Shown here: positions 23,936-32,065 of the stretch, one piece after another
Layout of the letters: each line of letters starts with the position of its first letter
How positions within the stretch are numbered: position 1 is the first letter of the stretch
DNA from: Pseudomonas baetica
Lineage (GTDB): Bacteria > Pseudomonadota > Gammaproteobacteria > Pseudomonadales > Pseudomonadaceae
Assembly: GCF_019733355.1 (NCBI RefSeq)
Contig: NZ_JAIHLQ010000014.1
Span: 1-64,000, forward strand
DNA: 64,000 nt
Direction: 5' to 3'
The notes under the pieces: model-generated
The model's database searches: none
Told to the model about the DNA's origin: nothing
Seen by the model: only the letters and a program-made list of their open reading frames with translations
Translations under genes and position numbers: made by a program

Positions 23936-25423
23936 ATGCCGCTTCGTTCTCCGCTGTACTCCCAACGTTCACTGGTGTTGACGCTGATCGCCCTGCTGGG
24001 CGCCGGTTTCCTCGCCACCTCGTTGCTCAGCTACTACGCCTCGCGCACGTCGATCCGCGACAACATCGTCAACACCGAACTGCCGCTGACGTCCGACACC
24101 GTGTATTCGGAAATCCAGAAAGACCTTGTCAGGCCGATCCTGATTTCCTCGATGATGTCCCGCGACACCTTCATGCGCGACTGGGTGGTAAACGGCGAAC
24201 AGAACCCCGAGCAGATGACCCGTTATCTCGACGAAGTCATGACCCATTACGGCGCCTACACCGCGTTCTTCGTCTCCAACAGCACCCTCACCTACTACCA
24301 CGCCAAAGGCGTGCTCAAGCAGGTCAAGGTCGAGGAGCCGCGTGACGCCTGGTACTTCCGCGTGCGCGACATGAAAGACCCGTACGAGATCAACGTCGAC
24401 CCGGATCTGGCCAACAAGGACAACCTGACGTTCTTCATCAACTACAAGGTCTACGACTACCACAACCGCTTCATCGGCGCGGCGGGTGTCGGCCTGACGG
24501 TGGACGCGGTGATCAAGCTGATCGACAAATACCAACAGCGCTATCAACGCAGTGTGTACTTCGTCGACACCTTTGGCCGACTGGTATTGACCGGTGCCCA
24601 GGGCGGACCTGAAGGCGCGCACATTGGCCAGAGCCTCGGCGAAATCGACAGCATGAAAAGCCTGGTCAGCCAATTGCCCAAGCCCCACAGCGGCAGCTAC
24701 GAATATTCCGCCCACGGTCAGGGGCACTTCCTTAACGTGCGGTTTATCCCGGAGTTGAACTGGTACTTGTTCGTTGATAAACGCGAAGACGGTGCACTGA
24801 GTGAAATCCGTCAGTCGCTGTACCTCAATCTGCTGATCTGCCTGCTGGTGACCTTGATTGTGTTGGCGCTACTGAACCGCGTGATCAAACGGTTTCAATC
24901 GAAAATCCAGGCCCAGGCCACGCTCGACAGCCTCACCGAACTGCCGAACCGGCGCGGCTTTGATCTGCTGGCCGCGCAAGCCCTGCACGAAGCGCAACGC
25001 GAAACCAAATCGCTGACCGCGTTGCTGCTCGATCTCGATCACTTCAAAGTGCTGAACGACACCTACGGCCACATGGCAGGCGATCAAGTGTTGATCGGTT
25101 TCGCCCGGGATCTACAGAGCTGCCTGCGCCATGCCGACATCGTCTGCCGCTGGGGCGGTGAGGAATTTATCGTTTTGCTGAAGGACACCGACGGCGAAAC
25201 CGGTCAGAAAATTGCCGAGAAGATCCGTCAGCACGTCGAACAACACGAATACGCCTACAACGGCCACACGCTAAATCTGACGGTGAGCATCGGCGCCACC
25301 ACCCTGCAACGGGATGACACCTTGCACAGCCTGCTGTCCCGGGCCGATCATGCGATGTACCGGGCCAAACAAACCGGCCGCAACCGCACCTGCGTGGAAA
25401 TGCCTCACTCGACTTATGCCTGA
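23936..25423 (+). CDS. Membrane sensor diguanylate cyclase (dCache-like + GGDEF)
   Basis: Protein of 495 aa that makes cyclic-di-GMP. An N-terminal membrane segment (about residues 13-35) and a second one (about 300-320) enclose a periplasmic sensor region of about 260 residues. That region resembles the Cache folds that bind small ligands (AAGVGLTVDAVIKLIDKY near 180-197). The cytoplasmic GGDEF domain has the active motif RWGGEEF near residue 406, with an intact inhibitory I-site RHAD five residues before it. So it should be an active, product-inhibited cyclase. The stop overlaps the next gene by 8 nt. The sensed ligand is unknown. Confidence 0.9.
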   Translation: MPLRSPLYSQRSLVLTLIALLGAGFLATSLLSYYASRTSIRDNIVNTELPLTSDTVYSEIQKDLVRPILISSMMSRDTFMRDWVVNGEQNPEQMTRYLDEVMTHYGAYTAFFVSNSTLTYYHAKGVLKQVKVEEPRDAWYFRVRDMKDPYEINVDPDLANKDNLTFFINYKVYDYHNRFIGAAGVGLTVDAVIKLIDKYQQRYQRSVYFVDTFGRLVLTGAQGGPEGAHIGQSLGEIDSMKSLVSQLPKPHSGSYEYSAHGQGHFLNVRFIPELNWYLFVDKREDGALSEIRQSLYLNLLICLLVTLIVLALLNRVIKRFQSKIQAQATLDSLTELPNRRGFDLLAAQALHEAQRETKSLTALLLDLDHFKVLNDTYGHMAGDQVLIGFARDLQSCLRHADIVCRWGGEEFIVLLKDTDGETGQKIAEKIRQHVEQHEYAYNGHTLNLTVSIGATTLQRDDTLHSLLSRADHAMYRAKQTGRNRTCVEMPHSTYA

Positions 25424-25646
25424 CGTCATTGAAAGACCCGACCTCTGCCCGGCCTGCGGTGCCCGCAACGACTGCAGCCTGGCCGACCCGCGCACCGCCG
25501 ACCGCGCCTGCTGGTGCTACGGCGTGAGCATCGACCCGGCAGTGCTCGAAGCATTGCCGCCCGAACTGCGCGACAAATCCTGCCTGTGCCCACGGTGCGC
25601 GCAGGTCGAGGCGCAACTGCAAGCGGCCAGCCAGCCAATCCCGTAA
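25416..25646 (+). CDS. Cysteine-rich CWC family protein
   Basis: Small protein of 76 aa with the pattern CPACGARNDC, then ACWCYG, then CLCPRCA, diagnostic of the cysteine-rich CWC family (PF14375), which probably binds zinc. Its function is unknown. The ATG (MPDVIERPDLCPACG) overlaps the end of the diguanylate cyclase gene; an open frame further upstream lies on that gene and is not used. It is followed by the pseudouridine synthase gene after 32 nt, so the three may be co-transcribed. Confidence 0.85.
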   Translation: MPDVIERPDLCPACGARNDCSLADPRTADRACWCYGVSIDPAVLEALPPELRDKSCLCPRCAQVEAQLQAASQPIP

Positions 25647-25678
25647 GATGCGCGCCCTTCACCCAGCGAAACCTGAAC

Positions 25679-26371
25679 ATGCGCGTCGACCGTTTCCTCA
25701 GCAATCTGCCCCGCTACAACCGTCAGCAGGTTCGCCTGTTGCTGGTGGAAAAGCGCGTGCGGGTTGACGGAAAAATCGTCATCGATCCCCACAGCGATGT
25801 ACTGGAATTCAGCCGCGTCGAAGTCGATGACCAAGTGCTGCAACTCGGCAAACCGGCGCGCTACTTCATGCTGCACAAGCCTGCGGGCTGCGTCAGCGCC
25901 ACCCGCGACCCACAACACCCGACCGTGCTCGAGCTGATCGATGAGCCGGACAAAGACGACCTGCACATCGCCGGCCGCCTGGACTTCAACACCACCGGGC
26001 TGATGTTGATCACCAACGATGGCACATGGTCGCGACGCCTGACCCAGCCGCAGACCAAATTGCCGAAGGTCTATTACGTCGAGACCGAACAGGACATTGG
26101 CGCGCACTACGCGCTCACGTTTGCCGAGGGGATCTACTTTGCTTTCGAGGATCTGACCACGCAACCGGCGCATCTGGAGTTGCTCGGCCCAAGATCGGCG
26201 CGCTTGAGCATCGTCGAGGGCCGCTACCATCAGGTGAAGCGCATGTTTGGCCATTTCAACAACAAAGTCCTGCGCCTGCACCGCGAATCCATGGGTCCGT
26301 TGCTGCTCGATCACGCGCTAAAACCGGGCGAGTACCGCGCTTTGCGCACCGAAGAGATTCAATTGTTCTAA
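25679..26371 (+). CDS. rsuA: 16S rRNA pseudouridine synthase, RsuA family
   Basis: Protein of 230 aa with an N-terminal S4 RNA-binding domain (MRVDRFLSNLPRYNRQQVRL) and a catalytic domain carrying GRLDFNTTGLMLITND, whose Asp is the nucleophile of RsuA/RluB/E/F enzymes. The later motif RYHQVKRMFGHFNNKVLRL is also typical. The length and S4 domain fit RsuA, which modifies U516 of 16S rRNA, although RluE/F-like specificity cannot be fully excluded. The start was chosen at the S4 domain; the frame upstream of it overlaps the CWC gene. Confidence 0.85.
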   Translation: MRVDRFLSNLPRYNRQQVRLLLVEKRVRVDGKIVIDPHSDVLEFSRVEVDDQVLQLGKPARYFMLHKPAGCVSATRDPQHPTVLELIDEPDKDDLHIAGRLDFNTTGLMLITNDGTWSRRLTQPQTKLPKVYYVETEQDIGAHYALTFAEGIYFAFEDLTTQPAHLELLGPRSARLSIVEGRYHQVKRMFGHFNNKVLRLHRESMGPLLLDHALKPGEYRALRTEEIQLF

Positions 26372-26688
26372 ACCCGCGACCGCTCAGCAGAAGTCGTCGA
26401 AGAATTTACCAACGGCACTTGCGCGATCCTGATCCCCCTGCTTGAATCAGGACGTCGGCCGAAATGTGACCGGCGAGTCACACCATACCTCTAAGAAACT
26501 TTTTGCCGGTAGACAGCCCTCAGGGCTGCGCCTCAGCCGGCAGACTGCCCGCCAATAACAATACCCGTCGACCTGCCGTACCGGATCGACATGGGCCAAG
26601 CAAATTTCAGGCGTATGCCTACCTGTCACAAAGCTCGTGCAATCTCTATTTGCGCGCATACCCGCTTGCTTGCCAGGAGTCTTATGAC
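26372..26688. promoter_or_regulatory. phaG upstream region with a nested inverted repeat
   Basis: About 317 bp without a credible gene. At 26504-26542 an outer repeat TGCCGG/CCGGCA encloses an inner perfect repeat AGCCCT-C-AGGGCT, which could fold as an RNA structure or a regulator site 150 nt before phaG. I could not identify a promoter with confidence. Confidence 0.4.
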
Positions 26689-27573
26689 ATGAGGCCAGAA
26701 ATCGCTGTGCTGGATATACAGGGTCAGTATCGGGTTTACACGGAGTTCTATCGCGCAGACGCCGCAGAAAAGACCATCATCCTGGTCAACGGCTCGATGG
26801 CCACGACTGCGTCGTTTGCACAGACTGTGAAAAACCTGCACCCGCAATTCAACGTGGTCTGCTACGACCAGCCCTACGCGGGCAAGTCAAAAGCCCACAA
26901 CCTGCACGAGAAACATCTGACGAAAGAAGTCGAAGGGCAGATCCTGCTGGAGTTGATCGACCACTTCGGCGCTGAGCATGTGTTGTCGTTTTCCTGGGGC
27001 GGCGCCGCCACACTCGTTGCCCTCGCACACCAGCCACGGCGCATCGAAAAAGCCGTGATCAGCTCATTCTCTCCGGTGATCAACGCGCACATGCTCGATT
27101 ACCTGGAGCGCGGCGTCGACTACCTCGGCCAACGCGATGGCGACCGGGTCGGTGAACTGGTCAACAGCACCATCGGCAAACATCTGCCGTCGCTGTTCAA
27201 GCGCTTCAACTACCGCCACGTCAGCAGCCTGGCCGAGCACGAATACGGGCAGATGCACTTCCACATCAGCGACGTGCTCCACAGTGATCGTCTGTGCTAT
27301 TTGAATGCAGCGCAGAAAATCAACGTGCCGGTGCTGTTTCTCAACGGTGAATGGGACGAGTACACCGCCGCCGACGATGCGCGCCTGTTCGGCAACCATG
27401 TGGCGCAGAGCACCTTCACCACGCTGCAGGCCACCGGGCACTTTCTCGACATGGAGCACAAGACAGCATGTCGCGACAGCCAGAACGCCCTGCTCGGCTT
27501 TCTGAAACCGGCACCGCAGGCGAGCCGAACGCGTTACTCGTTTGTTCAGGATCACCATGCACTGGCCATTTGA
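26689..27573 (+). CDS. phaG: PhaG, (R)-3-hydroxyacyl-ACP to CoA transacylase/thioesterase
   Basis: Protein of 294 aa that links fatty-acid synthesis to medium-chain polyhydroxyalkanoate by releasing (R)-3-hydroxyacyl groups from ACP. Its N-terminus (MRPEIAVLDIQGQYRVYTEF) and ending (HALAI) match P. putida PhaG as I remember it. It has the alpha/beta-hydrolase motifs NGSMATTASFAQT, FSWGGAATL (nucleophile-elbow position near residue 103) and ATGHFLDMEHK (late His). It is also homologous to RhlA, but no rhlB is adjacent. AGGAG lies 9 nt before the ATG. A decoy ATG-ACA-TGA lies between the ribosome site and the true start. Confidence 0.93.
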   Translation: MRPEIAVLDIQGQYRVYTEFYRADAAEKTIILVNGSMATTASFAQTVKNLHPQFNVVCYDQPYAGKSKAHNLHEKHLTKEVEGQILLELIDHFGAEHVLSFSWGGAATLVALAHQPRRIEKAVISSFSPVINAHMLDYLERGVDYLGQRDGDRVGELVNSTIGKHLPSLFKRFNYRHVSSLAEHEYGQMHFHISDVLHSDRLCYLNAAQKINVPVLFLNGEWDEYTAADDARLFGNHVAQSTFTTLQATGHFLDMEHKTACRDSQNALLGFLKPAPQASRTRYSFVQDHHALAI

Positions 27574-27731
27574 AAAAGCGTCGTCGCGAGCGAGCCTGCC
27601 GGGCTGAGATTTTCGTTTACTTACCCGCAGCGCTCACCCGCGATTGACCGTTTTCAGCGATTTAAAGCCATCGCACGCAAAAGAAAACTTCAAATTCGTT
27701 GGCGACTCTGGTACAAAGTCAGCCGCTCTGA

Positions 27732-27805
27732 GCGGGTATAGTTTAATGGTAGAACAGTAGCTTCCCAAGCTTCCGACGAGGGTTCGATTCCCTCTACCCG
27801 CTCCA
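27732..27805 (+). tRNA. tRNA-Gly(CCC)
   Basis: 74-nt cloverleaf with encoded CCA. Acceptor arms are GCGGGTA and TACCCGC, the D-arm has GTTTAATGGTAGAAC, and the T-arm has GAGGGTTCGATTCCCTC. The anticodon loop TTCCCAA reads CCC (glycine GGG codons). The anticodon stem (GTAGC with GCTTC) appears to contain one U-U mismatch. A terminator lies 50 nt downstream. Confidence 0.97.
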
Positions 27806-27855
27806 ATCGAATATAGGTCTCACGTCATGCTTTTTGACGGGGGATGCAGAAACAG

Positions 27856-27885
27856 AAAAAACCGGCCTTGATGGCCGGTTTTTTT
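27856..27885 (+). terminator. Rho-independent terminator of tRNA-Gly
   Basis: AAACCGGCC-TTGAT-GGCCGGTTT stem-loop followed by a run of seven T. It is the natural end of the tRNA transcript. Confidence 0.88.
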
Positions 27886-28085
27886 GTGTCTGAAAACGGG
27901 TCCATGTCAGTTTGTCGAAACAATGCAAAAGCCGGCAACACACTCTCCAGCCCCTCGACAGTTCCTTTTCTAGACGCCCTCTCGCCACGATCTCGACAAC
28001 GGACGATGACCACTCGGTGGTTATAGTGTTGATCACAGAAAACCAGTAGGCATAGCACCCACCGAGCACACCACAGAGAGGTGTT
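27886..28085. other. Intergenic stretch before the hicA relic, no gene seen
   Basis: About 200 bp between the tRNA terminator and the hicA relic. Short frames on both strands lack ribosome sites or family resemblance. It may once have held the hicA promoter. Confidence 0.35.
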
Positions 28086-28245
28086 GTGAATAGCCATTTT
28101 TAATCGGCCGGCTCGTCGCAGGCATTTGGTATTGAGTGAGCGTCAGAGGCCGTCATCATCACTTCAAGCATCCGACCAAGCCTGGACTGGTCACGGTGCC
28201 GCACCCGAAGAAGGATCTGTTGAAGAAATTTTGCAGCAGGGTTGA
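28086..28245 (+). pseudogene. hicA: Decayed hicA toxin gene
   Basis: In-frame codons at 28145-28219 read RGRHHHFKHPTKPGLVTVPH then PKKDL, nearly identical to the core of HicA mRNA interferases, with the catalytic His in the HHHF segment. Upstream a GTG (28086) behind AGAGAGG begins NSHF, then a frameshift leads to LIGRLVAGIWY and a TGA at 28133-28135. Downstream another shift gives VEEILQQG and a stop, matching the HicA C-terminus. With two frameshifts and a stop, no toxin can be made. No hicB antitoxin gene remains next to it. Confidence 0.8.
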
Positions 28246-28251
28246 ATTTTG

Positions 28252-28300
28252 CTACAGCCATGAAAAACCGGTCTTGAAGACCGGTTTTTCATGGCTGTAG
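28252..28300. terminator. 24-bp perfect palindrome, bidirectional terminator
   Basis: The 24 bases from CTACAGCCATGAAAAACCGG to GGTCTT are repeated exactly in inverted order around one G. The central part (AAAAACCGGTC/GACCGGTTTTT) is a standard terminator working in both directions. The outer 11 bp of perfect pairing go beyond what termination needs. It lies between the hicA relic and the convergent DUF6124 gene. Confidence 0.85.
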
Positions 28301-28315
28301 AAAGCCGCGCCGCGC

Positions 28316-28678
28316 CTACTCCGCAGGCATGACGTTATCCAGCGCCTGATTCACCGCCAATTCGCCCAACATGACGACCTGCGCAATGCCGAGTATGGTC
28401 TTGCGGTGCGAGTTGTCGAGCAGCGCGGCGAAGTTGTTGAGCATGGTGGTGGCCGAGCCGAGGGTTTCGCTGGCGTTGGCCAGCAGGGATTCGGTGTCGT
28501 ACGCCGGATTGGCGAGAAACATCGGTTCGGGCTCGTTGGTAGAGCCCATGATTTGGGCTGCTGGGTTGAGACCGTGGTCGAGGGCGCGTTTGGCGGCTTC
28601 GTGGGATTTTTCTGAGCCGGTCGATTCGTAAGGGGATGCCGGATCGGTTTCTGGGGGGTTGGGCGTAACTTTGAACAT
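28316..28678 (-). CDS. DUF6124 family protein
   Basis: Protein of 120 aa beginning MFKVTPNPPETDPASPYES, an N-terminus shared by a family of small proteins found as many paralogues in fluorescent pseudomonads (I believe DUF6124). The C-terminal half is helical (SLLANASETLGSATTMLNNF and KTILGIAQVVMLGELAVNQA). There is no signal peptide. Function is unknown. I set the start at 28678, where GAGGAAG lies 7-8 nt upstream; a longer frame is open but has no such site. The long palindrome at 28252-28300 ends its transcript. Confidence 0.75.
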   Translation of the reverse strand: MFKVTPNPPETDPASPYESTGSEKSHEAAKRALDHGLNPAAQIMGSTNEPEPMFLANPAYDTESLLANASETLGSATTMLNNFAALLDNSHRKTILGIAQVVMLGELAVNQALDNVMPAE

Positions 28679-29248
28679 GAAATCTTCCTCTATCGGTAAC
28701 CGCAACCATCCCGCTGCTATACGAAAGGGTGGCAGCTGTGCGCAAGTTAGCAGACCGGTAGGAAGACCAAAAACCCGGCGCATCCGAAGATGCCATGCGC
28801 ACAGCCACCATCAAGCGCAGGCGAACCTGACTGGAAGATGCATGTGCAACCGTTGGTCAAACCTAGCCGGGCTGCTAAACCCGATCACTGGAAATCAGTG
28901 ACGCGAACCAAGTTACCGACCGCCCCCCAGGCGCACAAGCCGGCGGATTCTGGCGTACCGGTAGGCAACGACGCAAGGATTTGTAGGCTTCAGGACGTAA
29001 CACCGAACGCCTCTAAACACATCCTTCAGAAAGCGTTTACGCACACCCAAAAAACGTCGATTCGTCCGACATTACAGATCCACAACACTCCACCGGTTCT
29101 CACTTGGTGCACGACCCGCTAGCATTTCCTCATCGACCACCCCCCTCTCCCTGCGCGGCCATCGACGAATACGCGTCATCACTTTCGAGGGAATCCCAAT
29201 CGCGGCCAATTTGCCGCTGACGACTGAACTCAAAAGAGCACTTCACCC
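28679..29248. other. Intergenic region, no gene seen
   Basis: About 570 bp between the DUF6124 gene and the divergent methyltransferase gene. Frames on the plus strand (for example 28790-29122) have no ribosome site, odd composition and no family match that I can see. GGCGCAT and ATGCGC around 28778-28801 form a short inverted repeat. Promoters for both neighbours should lie here. Confidence 0.4.
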
Positions 29249-29977
29249 ATGACTCAAAACATTTACGACGATCCCGAATTTTTCCAGGGCTACAGTCAGA
29301 TGAACCGTTCCATCGGCGGCCTCGATGCCGCGCCGGAATGGCCGGCGCTCAAAGCGCTGCTGCCCTCCCTGCATGGCTTTAACGTGGTGGACCTGGGCTG
29401 CGGCTATGGCTGGTTCAGCCGCTGGGCCAGTGAACAGGGCGCGGCTAACGTGCTGGGGCTGGATGTCTCGGAAAAAATGCTGGAGCGCGCGCGCGAAACC
29501 ACCACGGCGGCGAACATCCGATACGAACGCGCCGATCTTGAACAACTCGCCTTGCCCGCTTGCAGTGTTGACCTGGCTTACAGCTCGCTTGCGCTGCACT
29601 ACATCAAGGATCTGCCGGGGCTGTTTGCCCACCTCTACGGCGCGCTGAAACCGGGTTCGCACTTTGTGTTCTCCATCGAGCACCCGATCTTCATGGCACC
29701 GCGCAATCCGGGTTGGCTGATCGACAGTGAAGGTCGCAAGCGCTGGCCGCTGGACAGTTATCAGATGGAAGGGGAACGCGTAACGAACTGGCTGGCCGAG
29801 GGCGTGATCAAGCAGCATCGCACGGTCGGCACGTTGCTCAATTCATTGATTGGCGCTGGTTTCAGCATTCGTCATGTCAACGAATGGGGGCCAAGCGATG
29901 CGGATATCGCGGCGCAACCGGCGCTGGCTGAAGAACAGGAGCGGCCGATGATGATGTTGGTGGCGGTGCAACGCTGA
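29249..29977 (+). CDS. Class I SAM-dependent methyltransferase
   Basis: Cytoplasmic methyltransferase of 242 aa with the Rossmann motif I VVDLGCGYGWFSRWA (about residues 46-60), motif II VLGLDVSEKMLERAR (about 69-83) and the motif IV region VDLAYSSLALHYI. The sequence is of the Methyltransf_11/UbiE-like type. The acceptor substrate is not evident. It is monocistronic; a strong hairpin at 30015-30051 follows. It lies next to the Ter locus but reads away from the large Ter operon, so a functional link is only possible. Confidence 0.85.
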   Translation: MTQNIYDDPEFFQGYSQMNRSIGGLDAAPEWPALKALLPSLHGFNVVDLGCGYGWFSRWASEQGAANVLGLDVSEKMLERARETTTAANIRYERADLEQLALPACSVDLAYSSLALHYIKDLPGLFAHLYGALKPGSHFVFSIEHPIFMAPRNPGWLIDSEGRKRWPLDSYQMEGERVTNWLAEGVIKQHRTVGTLLNSLIGAGFSIRHVNEWGPSDADIAAQPALAEEQERPMMMLVAVQR

Positions 29978-30014
29978 GCACAAACCCATCGACCGTCGCT
30001 AGCCGGTTTAGGGT

Positions 30015-30051
30015 GATAATGCGCGGGCTATTCAATCGCCCGCGCATTATC
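30015..30051. promoter_or_regulatory. 14-bp perfect hairpin between methyltransferase and TerF-like gene
   Basis: GATAATGCGCGGGC (30015-30028) and its exact complement (30038-30051) flank a 9-nt loop. There is no T-run, so it may terminate the methyltransferase transcript inefficiently or be an operator or leader structure for the TerF-like gene starting 70 nt later. Confidence 0.5.
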
Positions 30052-30121
30052 GGATAACAGAATATTCGGCGTGCGCCGACGCGTTGCGCCGAGGCAGCAA
30101 ATCATCACTCAAGGAAGCAAG

Positions 30122-31378
30122 ATGCAGATCACCCAAGGACAGCGGCTCCCCCTGTCAAACATTCTTCAGGGGCAATCGCTCACACTCGCGGTACAGATCC
30201 AGTCCAGCGACGTCATCGATTTCGTCTGTTTCGGCGTCGACGCGCAAGGCAAACTTTCAGACGATCGCTACATGGTCTTTTTCAATCAACCGACGACGCC
30301 ATGCGCCAGCGTAAAAATCGAAGATCAGGGCCGCTTTCAAATCAACCTCGCGCAGTTACCCACCTCCATAGACCGCTTGGTGTTCACAGCCTCCATCGAC
30401 GGCCAAGGGACGATGAGCGCTATCGGTGCCAGTCACTTCAGCGTGTCCAACCCTGCCGGCCAGACCGTCGCTAAATGTGCGTTTTCCGGGGCGACGTTCA
30501 GCGCCGAGAAAGCCATTATGGTTGCCGAGCTGTATCGCAAGAACGGCGAATGGCGCTTGCTCTCGAACCTGCAAGGTTACGCACAAGGTCTGGATGCGCT
30601 GGTGAATCACTTCGGTGGCGAGGTTGCTGAAAGCCCTGCGCCAGCACCAGCACCAGCACCAGCACCAGCCAAAATATCCCTCGAGAAAAAAATCGCCGAC
30701 GCCGCACCGCATCTGGTCAGCCTGGCAAAGAAAGCACAGATCAGCCTGGAAAAAGCCAACCTCACCCATACCAAGGCCCGGGTTGTTCTGGTGCTTGATG
30801 CTTCTGGTTCAATGAACCATAAGTACGCCAAAGGCCGGGTGCAGGAAGTGGTCAACCGGCTATTGCCGCTGGCGGTGTCGTTCGATGAGGACGGCGAGCT
30901 CGATTGCTGGGCGTTCGGCGCCAAGCCGTTGCGCCTCTCGCCGGTGACGCTGGGCAATCACAAGGCATTCATCGACACCGACAATAGAGGTTGGAGAAAC
31001 TGGGAACTCGGCAGCCGGATCAACGATGAGCCGAAAGTCATCCAGAAAGTCGTGGAGCAGTTTAAGCAATCCGACGACGGCACGCCGATGTATGTCCTGT
31101 TCATCAGCGACGGCGGCGTGTCTGAAAGCCGCAAAATCACTCGTCTGATGGTCGACGCGGCGAACCTGCCGATTTTCTGGCAATTCGTCGGGCTCGGTGG
31201 CCACGGCTACGGCATTCTGGAGAAACTGGACACCCTGCCGGGACGCGTGGTCGACAACTGCGGCTTCTTCGCACTGGACGACCTGCACGACATCAGCGAG
31301 GAACAGCTCTATGACATGCTGATGGCCGAGTTCCCGATCTGGCTCAAAGAGGCCAAGGCCAAAGGCATTATTCGCTGA
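30122..31378 (+). CDS. terF: TerF-like protein (TerD domain + von Willebrand A domain)
   Basis: Protein of 418 aa. The N-terminal TerD domain (about residues 1-175) holds the calcium-binding-type signature region and the family motif AELYRKNGEWRLLSNLQGYA. A Pro-Ala linker (about 178-190) follows, then a vWA domain (about 215-400) with an intact MIDAS motif VLDASGSMNH near residue 224 and FISDGGVSES later. TerF proteins are thought to bridge TerD and TerC/TerB-type partners at the membrane. AAGGAA precedes the ATG. It is the only plus-strand gene of the Ter locus and is convergent with terD. Confidence 0.92.
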   Translation: MQITQGQRLPLSNILQGQSLTLAVQIQSSDVIDFVCFGVDAQGKLSDDRYMVFFNQPTTPCASVKIEDQGRFQINLAQLPTSIDRLVFTASIDGQGTMSAIGASHFSVSNPAGQTVAKCAFSGATFSAEKAIMVAELYRKNGEWRLLSNLQGYAQGLDALVNHFGGEVAESPAPAPAPAPAPAKISLEKKIADAAPHLVSLAKKAQISLEKANLTHTKARVVLVLDASGSMNHKYAKGRVQEVVNRLLPLAVSFDEDGELDCWAFGAKPLRLSPVTLGNHKAFIDTDNRGWRNWELGSRINDEPKVIQKVVEQFKQSDDGTPMYVLFISDGGVSESRKITRLMVDAANLPIFWQFVGLGGHGYGILEKLDTLPGRVVDNCGFFALDDLHDISEEQLYDMLMAEFPIWLKEAKAKGIIR

Positions 31379-31414
31379 CGGCGTGCGGATAATTGCGCTG
31401 CCCGAACGCCGGGC

Positions 31415-31440
31415 AAGAAAAAGCCCCCTCGCGAGGGGGC
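31415..31440 (-). terminator. Rho-independent terminator of the ter operon
   Basis: GCCCCCTCGCGAGGGGGC is a perfect palindrome. On the minus strand it is followed by TTTTTC, so it ends the long minus-strand Ter transcript 20 nt after terD. It may also stop terF read-through. Confidence 0.85.
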
Positions 31441-31459
31441 CCCTCCCAACCCTTTCAGG

Positions 31460-32038
31460 TTAGCCGATGCTCACGCCGTGAGCTTCGGCCAGAGGCTTCA
31501 AGCCGCCAGCGAAACCCTGGCCGATCGCCTTGAACTTGAACTCTTCGCCGTTGCGATACAGCTCACCGAAGATCATCGCTGTTTCGGTGGAAGCGTCTTC
31601 GCTCAGGTCGTAGCGGGCCAGTTCTTTACCGTCAGCCTTGTTGACCACACGGATGTAGGCGTTGGACACCTGACCGAAGCTTTGCTTGCGAGCTTCGGCG
31701 TCATGGATGGTCACCGAGAACACCAGTTTTTTCACAGCGGCAGCCAGGCCGTTGAGTTTGACGGTGGCTTGTTCGTCATCGCCTTCGCCAGCACCCGAAC
31801 GGTTGTCGCCCATGTGCTCAACGGAACCGTCGGCAGAGGTTTTGTTGTTGTAGAAAATGAAGCCGTTGTCGTCGAGCACTTTGCCGTTTTCACCGACGAT
31901 GAAAATCGACGCATCCAGGTCGAACTCGGCGCCGTCAGTGACACGCGGATCCCAACCCAGGCCCACGATCACTTCGGACAGGCCCGGAGCTTCTTTGGAC
32001 AGCGAAACGTTGCCACCTTTGGACAGACTTACAGCCAT
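31460..32038 (-). CDS. terD: TerD family protein
   Basis: Calcium-binding TerD-fold protein of 192 aa. The double-psi-like core shows [20 protein letters not shown] (about residues 26-45), where the Asp cluster binds Ca2+. It also has [15 protein letters not shown], the second acidic site, and [20 protein letters not shown] near the C-terminus. Such proteins are part of tellurite, colicin and phage-stress resistance modules and probably assemble at the membrane with TerC. It is last in the minus-strand operon, 27 nt after its close paralogue. Choice of terD rather than terE is arbitrary. Confidence 0.93.
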   Translation of the reverse strand: MAVSLSKGGNVSLSKEAPGLSEVIVGLGWDPRVTDGAEFDLDASIFIVGENGKVLDDNGFIFYNNKTSADGSVEHMGDNRSGAGEGDDEQATVKLNGLAAAVKKLVFSVTIHDAEARKQSFGQVSNAYIRVVNKADGKELARYDLSEDASTETAMIFGELYRNGEEFKFKAIGQGFAGGLKPLAEAHGVSIG

Positions 32039-32065
32039 GTTCAGATTCCTTTTGTTGGGGGTTGC

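Noticed and set aside
26689..27573. RhlA (rhamnolipid precursor synthase) as identity for the 294-aa hydrolase
   Set aside because: RhlA is homologous, but the N- and C-termini match PhaG and no rhlB gene is adjacent.
27794..28069. Minus-strand frames of about 90 codons after tRNA-Gly
   Set aside because: They run through the tRNA terminator and have no initiation signals.
28790..29122. 110-codon plus-strand frame in the gap before the methyltransferase
   Set aside because: No ribosome site, composition unlike coding sequence, and no domain resemblance.
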